Origin: Gp1-AA133 sp964641665
Lineage (GTDB): Bacteria; Acidobacteriota; Terriglobia; Terriglobales; Acidobacteriaceae
Reading direction: 5' to 3'
Assembly (NCBI GenBank): GCA_964641665.1
Contig: CAZXKO010000078.1
Coordinates: forward strand, 1 to 64,000
Length of the DNA stretch: 64,000 bases
A program made the position numbers and the translations under genes. Shown here in pieces: positions 44,801-53,392 of this stretch. The first letter of the stretch is position 1. Every line of letters begins with the position of its first letter. The notes under the pieces were generated by a model, which was given only the letters and a program-made list of their open reading frames with translations, was not told the DNA's origin and did not search any database.

Positions 44801-45488
44801 TGGACCGCAGAACATCTACGACATGCGCTCGGACTGGGGACCGTGCTTCTTCGATCAACGGCACGTCCTGACCAGCTATGTGACCTACCAACTACCGTTC
44901 GGCAGGGGCAAGCAGTTTGGTAAAGACATGAGTTCGGCCCTGAATGCCGTACTCGGCAACTGGGAGATTGGCGGAATCATCTCCGCCCACACCGGGAATG
45001 CTCTGACCCTGAATTCGTTCGGAGGCTGGGGGGCCTTCCAGGGCGACCCGTCGAACACGAATGGCATTGGGCCGGCGACTCTGGCTGAACGGCCGAGTTG
45101 CGCCGGTGCGGTCCACATCGCGAACAAACGGGTCGGTGCTACAGCTGGTACCGTCGCTACTCCGGGTACAACCGCGTACATCCAATGGATCGACCCGAGC
45201 AACATCTCGAATCCAGCCCCGAATACCTTTGGGAACTGTTCGGTGGGCAACGTTACGGGGCCCGCGTATGCTGACGTGGACCTCAACCTTCACAAGAACT
45301 TCCTGCTCACGGAGAGCAAGCGATTGGAGTTCCGCTTCGAAGCTCTGAACGCTTTCAATCACCCGGTGTGGACGTTCTCGGGCGGGCCAGCGAACGGATC
45401 CTTTGATCCGGGCAGTCCGACCTTTGGGCAGGTCACCGGCTCGCAAAGCGCGCGCAGTTTGCAGTTCGGCCTGAAGTTTGTGTTTTGA
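41853..45488 (+). CDS. TonB-dependent receptor, Oar-like, with carboxypeptidase-regulatory-like domain
   Basis: The 1211-residue protein starts at the ATG at 41853 with GGAGG (41841-41845) seven bases upstream. A Sec signal (to about residue 28) precedes a CarboxypepD_reg domain (ANIVGTITDPTGAPIAGAEI), a plug (about 110-260; contains NADAIQEF-like VDAIQEFNIITQ and SAEFGNYEGG) and a long barrel ending in LKFVF. It faces the GntR gene and shares operators with it, so it probably imports the sugar that the UTRA domain senses or a precursor. It is followed by a hairpin terminator and a TPR gene. Confidence 0.93.
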   Translation: MKRAFLSGCILAAVAVVFVLTLPAWGQEVTANIVGTITDPTGAPIAGAEIIAVDTERGTTWKVTTNETGSYNILRLPVGTYQVKVSATGFQTTSYPPFVLQLNQTARVDVPMKVGKVSETVEVSGAAPVLQTESTEVSTIIDSAAVTTLPLAGRNYLQLGLLAPGTTTNNPRGINEPQNLDNGSRPFINGNREQANQYLLDGVLNSEDKNNETSFQPNVDAIQEFNIITQNASAEFGNYEGGVVSVSTKSGTNNLHGSVFEFFRNDALDANLPSNGWTKGVLAEENIPGQIVPGHGADGTILKPEFRYNQFGFTLGGPIIKNKLFFFADYQGLRDLNAGATGAQLLTQKMRGGDFGELCTDSGGIFNGAGLCSKSAGQVVDPQNANAPFPNNVIPSGRISTVANNLFSNFQKYYPLPQIESVGQGNNFFYNSGTSINTDQGDLKIDYKPSDSDSVFGRWSQGHLRNPAFSGCLFCNSGAEQGADQPMKNAVVNWVHTFSPTLLNEVRLGFNAVQFNQSLVQTSALGNVGEQLGITNANFELPGLLNINVTGYGNGNANLGQGNLVQIFHTTQGQFNDNLSITHGRHELRTGFQFVRLRQDFQYNGNNGGLGSIPVSTQTGSGLADLFLGLAATGGLRDTYAQQALFKHRGNIIAGYAQDTWRLTSTLTVNLGLRFEDHTPLYETKDREVNFGLYTGTIYTPTGIDGTTKFGNRGLFNNYLGKGDWEPRIGFAWSPASLGGKTVLRAGYAISNFFEGGGTNEQLTMNPPLGIYAQGNAGVTLAAGYGNLQVCPAVDFACYSGKRVRVTDQNFMPAISQQWNLTLQHQLTNSVTMQIGYVGQHGTHLLNFEDLGQRVGLNSNGKIAKPGELIVAQQSGPYLGGGSVPCDITAATPICGTPGSLYQVDQGTVYSNGSYASAGALIGANMSNSSQRYDALQAVLQKRMGSGLVGQVSYTYSKCLSNSPGYFGTGWGSTGATSSGGQPGPQNIYDMRSDWGPCFFDQRHVLTSYVTYQLPFGRGKQFGKDMSSALNAVLGNWEIGGIISAHTGNALTLNSFGGWGAFQGDPSNTNGIGPATLAERPSCAGAVHIANKRVGATAGTVATPGTTAYIQWIDPSNISNPAPNTFGNCSVGNVTGPAYADVDLNLHKNFLLTESKRLEFRFEALNAFNHPVWTFSGGPANGSFDPGSPTFGQVTGSQSARSLQFGLKFVF

Positions 45489-45509
45489 CGGGCTAACCGG
45501 CCCGAATAG

Positions 45510-45545
45510 ATGGCAGGCGCCTGCGCGCGCCTGCCATTGTTCTTT
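45510..45545 (+). terminator. Hairpin terminator downstream of the TonB receptor
   Basis: Arms ATGGCAGGCGC (45510-45520) and GCGCCTGCCAT (45527-45537) form a perfect 11-base stem with loop CTGCGC, followed by the T-rich TGTTCTTT. It lies between the receptor and the TPR gene, as the hairpin at 15209 does in the other unit. Confidence 0.7.
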
Positions 45546-45595
45546 GGATGTGAGTCACGAAGTTTCCCGAAAGCCCTCAGGCCGCGCTAGCATTC

Positions 45596-46534
45596 ATGGG
45601 AGTGGGGCTTGCCATGCCAGTCCGCATTTGGACGATCCACGACCTCAACCAGATTCGAGCGCTCTGCTGGCGGAGTCGTTGGACACTGATCATGCTGGGT
45701 CCGCTGTGCGTTGTCACGATCAGCGTATGCTGCGGGCCTGCTTTCGCTCAGAAAAGTATCCCCGCGCCCCAACCGCGACCGGCTCCTCCACCCCGTGCTC
45801 CAACCGACACTTTTGACGAAAACCAATTGCGCTACGGCGCTAAGAACGCTGCTGCTCCGACGAATCCGGGCGAGAAGGATACTTGCTTCTTCCCTCCCCT
45901 GAACGGATTGCGCAGCCCGGTGGTCGCGGTCGCCAACTTGCAGGCTTCCCCTAAGGCAAGAAAGGAGTACGGGATGGCCTGTGCGGCTCTGAACGACAAA
46001 AAGTTTGATGTGGCCGAACAGCACCTGCGCAAGGCGGTTCAGGCGGAGTCGAAGTATCCGGCGGCATGGGTCACTTTGGGACAATTGCTTGTGGCCCAGC
46101 AAAAGGCCGACGAGGCTCACCAGGCCTGTTCGCGTGCTCTGGATACCGACCCCAACTATGTGCCTTCACATCTTTGTATGGCCGATGTAGCGGCTCGAGC
46201 ACAGCGGTGGGACGACGTTCTGAAATACGCCAGCCGTGCTCTCGAACTCGACCCCACCAACGATGCCCCTGGCTACGCGTACAGCGCAATGGCGAACCTG
46301 AATCTTCACCACTTGCCGGAAGCGGAGAAAAATGCGCTGCGGGCGCTGGAGATTGACCGTACTAACAGCGATCCCCGCGTCCATTTCTTGCTGGCTCAGA
46401 TCTATGAGGCAAAGAAAGAGCCTGCAAATGAGGCCTCGCAGCTTCGCGAATATCTCAAATACGCCAGCACGCCCCAGGAAGCCGCCATGGTCCAACAGGC
46501 TCTGGCGGAGCTGGAGAAGCGAACGGGCAAGTAG
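45596..46534 (+). CDS. Exported TPR protein
   Basis: The 312-residue protein has a hydrophobic segment at about residues 31-50 (signal or anchor) after a charged N-terminus, a proline-rich linker (PAPQPRPAPPPRAP) and about five TPR units (DVAEQHLRKAVQAESKYPAA and on). An ATG at 45614 is also possible; the first ATG is given. It is probably periplasmic. It sits between a receptor and a multihaem cytochrome on the same strand. Confidence 0.85.
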   Translation: MGVGLAMPVRIWTIHDLNQIRALCWRSRWTLIMLGPLCVVTISVCCGPAFAQKSIPAPQPRPAPPPRAPTDTFDENQLRYGAKNAAAPTNPGEKDTCFFPPLNGLRSPVVAVANLQASPKARKEYGMACAALNDKKFDVAEQHLRKAVQAESKYPAAWVTLGQLLVAQQKADEAHQACSRALDTDPNYVPSHLCMADVAARAQRWDDVLKYASRALELDPTNDAPGYAYSAMANLNLHHLPEAEKNALRALEIDRTNSDPRVHFLLAQIYEAKKEPANEASQLREYLKYASTPQEAAMVQQALAELEKRTGK

Positions 46535-46619
46535 CCTTGGCTACTCGGCTTCGAGATCGATCGCCGCGTTCTTCGATCTGCGGCGGGTCGCCTGCCTTGG
46601 GGCGCTTCCTCCAAAAAAA

Positions 46620-47816
46620 ATGACCATGGACCGATCTCGCAGTGTCGTTTTTTGTTCCACCGCTTCCGGTTGGCTCGCCACAGTCTTTATTTTCTCCGTA
46701 CTCTGTGGCGCGCAGAGTCAAACCACGCCCTTCAGCGGGATCTCCCTCTCCACGCAGATGCGGGTGCAGAATGGTGGATGGTGGCCGACAAAGGGGGATA
46801 AACCCCGAGAGGACTATGTCGGGACGGCGGAATGTGCCAAGTGCCATGCTGCCAAAGCAGCAACCTACAAAGACGCCGCTATGTCGCAGGCGTCCATGCA
46901 CCCGCTGCAATCGGGAAGCCTTCGCCAACACGACCGTCTCTCTTTCCAGCAAGGCCCCTATGCCTATGAATGGGTGACCACGGCGGAGGGCAGCACGCTG
47001 AAGGTCACGAACGGAAGCACATCCATCTCTGCCGACCTGTTGTGGGCGTTCGGCCTCGGACGCATGGGCCAAACGCCCCTCTACCGGTGGCATGACGCGT
47101 TCTACGAGAGCCGAGTGAGCTACTACTCAACTCCAGGCGCTCTCGACATCACACCGGGGCACGCTCGTGAGATCCCCGGTGCCCTCGAAGACGCACTCGG
47201 CCGGCAGCAGGAACCATCAGAGATCCAGCGCTGTTTCAGATGTCACACCACTGCGTCGACGTCGAACGATCAATTTGATCCGGATCATGCGGTTCCCGGT
47301 GTCAGTTGCGAGGCGTGCCATGGGCCCGGCGCCCGTCACATCGCTGCCATCAAAGCGGGAACAGAAAACGCCACGGACCTGATTCTGAACCCCGGCAGAC
47401 TCGAGCCTGTCGATTCGGTAGATTTCTGCGGTGCCTGTCACCGCACCTGGCAGGATGTGGTTGGGGGCGGTCTCATGGGAGTTGGCATCCTGAACATTCG
47501 CTTTGCGCCCTACCGACTGGAGAACAGCAAATGCTGGAAGCAGCAGGATGCCCGGATCACCTGCATTGCGTGTCACGACCCGCACAAGCCTCTGGTGCGA
47601 GACACCAGCTCCTATGATTCACGTTGCCTTCAATGTCACAAGCTGCGGGGAGCTCCAAAGAGCAGCCTGGTGACCGCGAAGATTGCTGCCTGCCCCGTCG
47701 CCACCCAGAACTGCGTGACCTGTCATATGCCGAAGTATGAACCGCCGAACCTGCATTCCTCCTTCACGGATCATTGGATTCGCATCGCGCGGCCTGGTAA
47801 GCCCTATCCCTATTAG
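46620..47816 (+). CDS. Seven-haem cytochrome c-type protein
   Basis: The 398-residue protein has an N-terminal signal (about residues 12-32) and seven CxxCH haem sites: 72-76, 205-209, 230-234, 270-274, 315-319, 336-340 and 365-369. The gap between the first and second site (about 130 residues) holds a beta-rich domain. It resembles cytochrome c554/NrfH-related and tetrathionate-type multihaem proteins only in its haem spacing; the exact family is unclear. The start codon is preceded by an A-run without a clear ribosome-binding site. It is convergent with a CRTAC1 gene, with 26 bases between stops. Confidence 0.88.
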   Translation: MTMDRSRSVVFCSTASGWLATVFIFSVLCGAQSQTTPFSGISLSTQMRVQNGGWWPTKGDKPREDYVGTAECAKCHAAKAATYKDAAMSQASMHPLQSGSLRQHDRLSFQQGPYAYEWVTTAEGSTLKVTNGSTSISADLLWAFGLGRMGQTPLYRWHDAFYESRVSYYSTPGALDITPGHAREIPGALEDALGRQQEPSEIQRCFRCHTTASTSNDQFDPDHAVPGVSCEACHGPGARHIAAIKAGTENATDLILNPGRLEPVDSVDFCGACHRTWQDVVGGGLMGVGILNIRFAPYRLENSKCWKQQDARITCIACHDPHKPLVRDTSSYDSRCLQCHKLRGAPKSSLVTAKIAACPVATQNCVTCHMPKYEPPNLHSSFTDHWIRIARPGKPYPY

Positions 47817-47842
47817 TTCCCGCCTCACCGAGTCAATCGAAG

Positions 47843-49708
47843 CTAACGAATCTGCTCCTTCACTGTCTTGCCAGCGGGCGGATCAGCAGGATGAGCTGGC
47901 GGCGTCGCCGGCAGCGAAGGACCAGTGCGCGCCTTTGGCGTGAACTTTTGCTTGCCCAACTGGTCGCGGCCTTCTTCGATCAGATAGAAGTTGTCGGCGT
48001 CAACATTGTGGAAGACTTGCACGAGGCCGCTCGGCCACTTTACTTCGACCGTCTCGGCTCGCGATGCCGGGCCAAGCCCAAAATGAGCCCTGAGATCACT
48101 CTGCGAAAGATAGCTGCCACCCCCCGCAATCTCGCGAATCTGCGACAGGCCGCCCGCAACCACACGAATACGGCTCCCCATCGCATCCCGATTACTCTTG
48201 GTGCCCACCAGTTTGAAGTTCAGGAAATGCTTTCCATTGCCGCCCGAGTTGTGCAGTAGTAACGGCGGGTCATCGTTGTTGCCAACGACCAGGTCCATGA
48301 AGCCGTCGTTGTCAAAATCGGCGAACGCTACGCCGCGCCCCACGTAGGGAGTCTGGAAACCGCTTCCCGATTCTTTGGTGACCTCTGCGAACTTGCCGTT
48401 GCCCAGGTTGTGGAACAGCGAGTTGAACTGTTTGTACGGGGCTGCCTGTGACGATTGCTCGACTTCCGGATAAACGTGGCCGTTGGCGATGAAGAGATCG
48501 AGCCAGCCGTCGTTGTCGTAATCAAAGAAGCCCCCGCCAAAGCTGAGCACATTCATGGTGGGAACCGTGATCCCAGCGGCTTCGCTTACTTCTTCGAAGC
48601 CGCCTTTATGATCGTTGTGCCAGAGGTGGTCCGATGCCTTCTGGAAATCGGAGATGTAGAGGTCGAGCCAGCCGTCGTTGTCGTAATCCCCCAGCGAAAT
48701 GCACATGGCGGCCATCGTCTTGCCCCGCCCGGTGAGGGCCATGCCAGCCAGCAGACCGATCTCAGTGAAGGTACCATCGCGTTCATTGTGGTAGAGGTAA
48801 GCGTTGAGTCCGTCGTTGGCCACAAATAGGTCCGGCCAGCCGTCGTTGTCGTAGTCGGCGGCGCCCACGGAGAGATTCTTACCCTCGGGCTGATAGATCC
48901 CGGCTTTCGAAGTGACATCGGTAAAGGTGCCATCCCCGTTGTTGTGGTACAGGACGTCAGGTGTGCCCGGGTAAACGCTGGGCGGGCAGTTCGTCCTCAC
49001 ATCTACAAAATCACAGTAGCGGGGGCTGTTTGGTCCCAGCGCGACGTAGCCACCGACGTAGAGATCCAAGCGGCCGTCGCGATCATAGTCGAAGAACGTG
49101 GCTCCGCCGTGAAAAAGATCTCCGCCCCCAACTCCAGCCTTCGCCGTGACATCGGTGAAAGTGCCGTCCCCGTTATTGTGGTAGAGCACGTTGCGGCCGA
49201 ACTGCGTGACATACAGATCAGGGTACCCATCGTTGTCGTAGTCGCCCCAGACGCAACCCAAACCGTACCCGGTCCCCGGAACGCCTGCGTTCTCGGTAAC
49301 GTCGGTGAAAGTGCCGTCGCCGTTGTTGTGGTAGAGCGCATTGCGCGCTGTGATCCCCCGGTTGTAAAGGTCGCGTCCGTTGACGAAGTAAATATCCTGG
49401 AAACCGTCTCCGTCGAAATCGGCAACGCAAAGACCCGGTCCAAAAACTTCACGAATGATCGCGATGCCCTGGCTACCCCGGTAGTGAGCGAACTTGATTC
49501 CGGCCTGCTTGGTGATGTTGGTGAACTGAATGGGAGCGGGCGATGCGCTCTGCGCTGCGCACGTAAGGGCACTAACCAAAGTCAGAAGACTGAACAGGAG
49601 CTGGCGCAAATCGCCCGTGCGGCGGTGGCGAAAATTCCGAAATGCCCGAAGCCGATCGCTTGGAGGCGCGAGAGTTTCCGCCTTGATCCGGTACTGTTCG
49701 GTCCCCAT
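47843..49708 (-). CDS. CRTAC1-type protein: VCBS/FG-GAP repeats with ASPIC/UnbV tail
   Basis: The 621-residue protein has an N-terminal hydrophobic signal (about residues 36-55) after a basic stretch, then about eight calcium-loop repeats (FDGDGFQDIY, YDNDGYPDLY, YDRDGRLDLY, YDNDGWPDLF, YDNDGWLDLY, YDNDGWLDLF, FDNDGFMDLV) and an ASPIC/UnbV domain (TKSNRDAMGSRI, then FGLGPA). The last 50 residues are Pro- and Lys-rich. The ATG at 49708 with GGAG ten bases upstream is preferred over a TTG two codons earlier. Confidence 0.9.
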   Translation of the reverse strand: MGTEQYRIKAETLAPPSDRLRAFRNFRHRRTGDLRQLLFSLLTLVSALTCAAQSASPAPIQFTNITKQAGIKFAHYRGSQGIAIIREVFGPGLCVADFDGDGFQDIYFVNGRDLYNRGITARNALYHNNGDGTFTDVTENAGVPGTGYGLGCVWGDYDNDGYPDLYVTQFGRNVLYHNNGDGTFTDVTAKAGVGGGDLFHGGATFFDYDRDGRLDLYVGGYVALGPNSPRYCDFVDVRTNCPPSVYPGTPDVLYHNNGDGTFTDVTSKAGIYQPEGKNLSVGAADYDNDGWPDLFVANDGLNAYLYHNERDGTFTEIGLLAGMALTGRGKTMAAMCISLGDYDNDGWLDLYISDFQKASDHLWHNDHKGGFEEVSEAAGITVPTMNVLSFGGGFFDYDNDGWLDLFIANGHVYPEVEQSSQAAPYKQFNSLFHNLGNGKFAEVTKESGSGFQTPYVGRGVAFADFDNDGFMDLVVGNNDDPPLLLHNSGGNGKHFLNFKLVGTKSNRDAMGSRIRVVAGGLSQIREIAGGGSYLSQSDLRAHFGLGPASRAETVEVKWPSGLVQVFHNVDADNFYLIEEGRDQLGKQKFTPKARTGPSLPATPPAHPADPPAGKTVKEQIR

Positions 49709-49894
49709 GTTCAAGAATCTCCGGGAGGAGACTGGTCGTAGCAGAGCTGCTTCGTCCGCCCCTCACCGCCTATTTTGACCTGCCGGCTAGGCAAGGCTAA
49801 GATGATGATATCAAATTACTTATGGTGATCCGCGACTTCAGCTGCCAATTCTTTTCTGGCTTCCGGGAGGGCAATTCTGACCACCTTTTCAGTC

Positions 49895-49900
49895 TATAAT
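49895..49900 (+). promoter_or_regulatory. TATAAT box very close to the TPR start: possible leaderless transcript
   Basis: A perfect TATAAT ends seven bases before the ATG at 49907. Transcription from it would begin at or beside the start codon, giving a leaderless mRNA. No strong -35 or ribosome-binding site is present. Confidence 0.4.
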
Positions 49901-49906
49901 TTCTGG

Positions 49907-50914
49907 ATGCGCAGAGCACTAGGTCTGTTCCTTGTGGGCGTGTTTTTCGTTCTGGCCGGCGCGACTTGCAACGCACAAACGCCCAAGCCGAAGGTCGTGG
50001 CCGGGGGAGCAAACCTGGCGGAGCAGGCCACAAATCTAGCTGAGGAGGGGCACTGCCCCGAGGCCATGCCGCTTCTCAAAAAGGCCCTCCATCAAGCCGC
50101 AGCCAAGGACATGAAGAAACGGATTGCCTTGGATGGCGTGCACTGCGCAATGACGCATGACAATCCCTTTGACTCGCTGGATTTTCTGGCGCTGCTTGCG
50201 CGCGATTTCCCGGGCGACCCGGAGGCACTCTATGCAGCGTCGCACGCGTATTCGGACCTGTCGCTTCGCGCATCGGAGGACTTGGCACGCCTGGCGCCCT
50301 TTTCGTATCAAGTGCATGAGCTCAATGCGGAAGCCCTCGAGTTGCAGGGAAAATGGGACGAAGCCGCTGCGGAATATCGTAAGATCCTGGAATTGAACCC
50401 GCTGTTGCCGGGCATTCACGCGCGTCTGGGACGCACGCTGCTTTCCCGTCCGCAGCCCTCCGCCGAGAACGTCGAACAGGCAAAGAAGAATTTCGAGCAG
50501 GAACTCGATATTGATCCAAGGAATGCAACCGCGGAATACGTTCTTGGACAGTTGGCTCAGAACGGGAATGATCTCTCCGCGGCGATCCGACATTACACGC
50601 GGGCGAGCAAGATCGATGCCGGGTTTGCCGAAGCCTATCTGGGATTGGGAATGTCCTTAATCACCGCCAAGCGTTTTACGGAAGCAATTCCCCCGTTGGA
50701 GACTTACGAGAAGCTCGCGCCTGACAGTCCCACCGGGCACTACCAGTTGGCGCTCGCATATGCCGGAGTTGGCCGAAGAGACGACGCCAATCGCGAAGCG
50801 GCCTTGCAGCGGGAAACAGCCGAGAGCCTGGAGAAAGTGAAGCGGAGGGTTGCCGAGGGACTTCTGCAGCAGCAATCGGAGCCGAAAGAAAAAGCATCGG
50901 AGCCCCAAAACTAG
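49907..50914 (+). CDS. Exported TPR protein
   Basis: The 335-residue protein has a signal peptide (to about residue 22), then about six or seven helical TPR units; the best are at residues 145-180 and 215-290. The C-terminus is a Lys/Glu-rich tail. It lies 29 bases before a CRTAC1 gene and probably shares its transcript. Like the other TPR genes in the window it pairs with a CRTAC1 protein. Confidence 0.86.
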   Translation: MRRALGLFLVGVFFVLAGATCNAQTPKPKVVAGGANLAEQATNLAEEGHCPEAMPLLKKALHQAAAKDMKKRIALDGVHCAMTHDNPFDSLDFLALLARDFPGDPEALYAASHAYSDLSLRASEDLARLAPFSYQVHELNAEALELQGKWDEAAAEYRKILELNPLLPGIHARLGRTLLSRPQPSAENVEQAKKNFEQELDIDPRNATAEYVLGQLAQNGNDLSAAIRHYTRASKIDAGFAEAYLGLGMSLITAKRFTEAIPPLETYEKLAPDSPTGHYQLALAYAGVGRRDDANREAALQRETAESLEKVKRRVAEGLLQQQSEPKEKASEPQN

Positions 50915-50943
50915 CCAGCCGCATCTTCGACGTACGAATCCCT

Positions 50944-52686
<1,743 letters not shown>

Positions 52687-52732
52687 AGTTCCTTACGGGC
52701 GGCGGGTTAGTCGCAATTTTTTTGGGACGTTC

Positions 52733-53359
52733 CTATGGGGTGAGTTTCCCCGTCTTCAAATATTCCTGCGATGGCACACCAAACGCGTCCGCCACTCGGT
52801 TGAAGAACGCGAACATGGCCGTCACATACACCGCCTCGGCGATCTGATCCTCGCTCCATCCCAAATCGCGCAATTTCTGCACATCGTCAGCTGTGGTCCG
52901 GTAGGCGGCATTGGTTACCAACTCCACGTAGTCGAGTAGCGCTCGCTCCGCCGCTGTCAGACCAGCTTCATCCAGCTTGCCTTTGAGAATCGCCTCTACG
53001 CATTGATCACTGGCTCCCTGAACCCGCAGGAAGTAAGCGTGACTATCCAGTCAATACGGGCACCGGTTGAGGAAGGAGACGTGGCTGGCGATCATCTCCT
53101 TGTGGCGGCGCGCCAGGTGTCCTTCGGAGAAGTGCACCGTGTTGGAGAACTCGATTACCTGTCGCAGGAAGTCGGGTCGTGCGCCGAAGCACTTGATGAT
53201 GCCCGGCACCTGCTTCCGGCCAGACCCCGCCCGCCAGAAGTCATACGCTGCCGCGGTTTCTCCCGTGGCGTCGTGGTCTTCGGTAATGCGGATCTTTGTC
53301 GGCTGGCGCACGCCCGCACCATCGTTTCCGGAACCGACTGGCTTCTTATCCTGCTCCAT
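52733..53359 (-). CDS. AhpD-like carboxymuconolactone decarboxylase family protein, probable selenoprotein (UGA = Sec103)
   Basis: Read through one in-frame TGA (53051-53053), the gene encodes 208 residues of the AhpD/carboxymuconolactone decarboxylase fold. The TGA falls at the second cysteine of the AhpD CxxC site: NRC100-P-Y-[UGA103]-LDSH107. Spacing to His107 and to Glu88 (12 residues before Cys100) matches the catalytic set Glu118/Cys130/Cys133/His137 of mycobacterial AhpD. The frame is open for 106 codons after the TGA and encodes a normal C-terminal half (DDVQKLRDLGWSEDQIAEAV). A SECIS-like hairpin lies downstream. AhpD-like proteins with CxxU are known selenoproteins. The enzyme would reduce peroxides or act as a thiol-redox protein. 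It follows the TonB receptor by 33 bases on the same strand. A nonsense mutation is the alternative. Confidence 0.8.
53007..53042 (-). promoter_or_regulatory. Bacterial SECIS-like hairpin after the UGA codon
   Basis: In mRNA sense, CUUCCUG-CGGGUU-CAGGGAG forms a seven-base-pair stem with a six-base loop (53014-53033). It starts 17 bases after the UGA, and the loop lies 24 bases after it. A second short stem, UCAC/GUGA, extends it (53042 and 53007). The loop has G as its second base. Distance and loop G meet the known features of bacterial SECIS elements, which recruit SelB. Confidence 0.7.
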
Positions 53360-53392
53360 ATCTATTGATCGTAACCCGACGCCACCTCGCTC

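Noticed and set aside
52733..53359. AhpD-like gene as a simple pseudogene with a stop codon
   Set aside because: The only stop is TGA at the catalytic cysteine, the rest of the frame is intact and a SECIS-like hairpin follows, so selenocysteine decoding explains it better.
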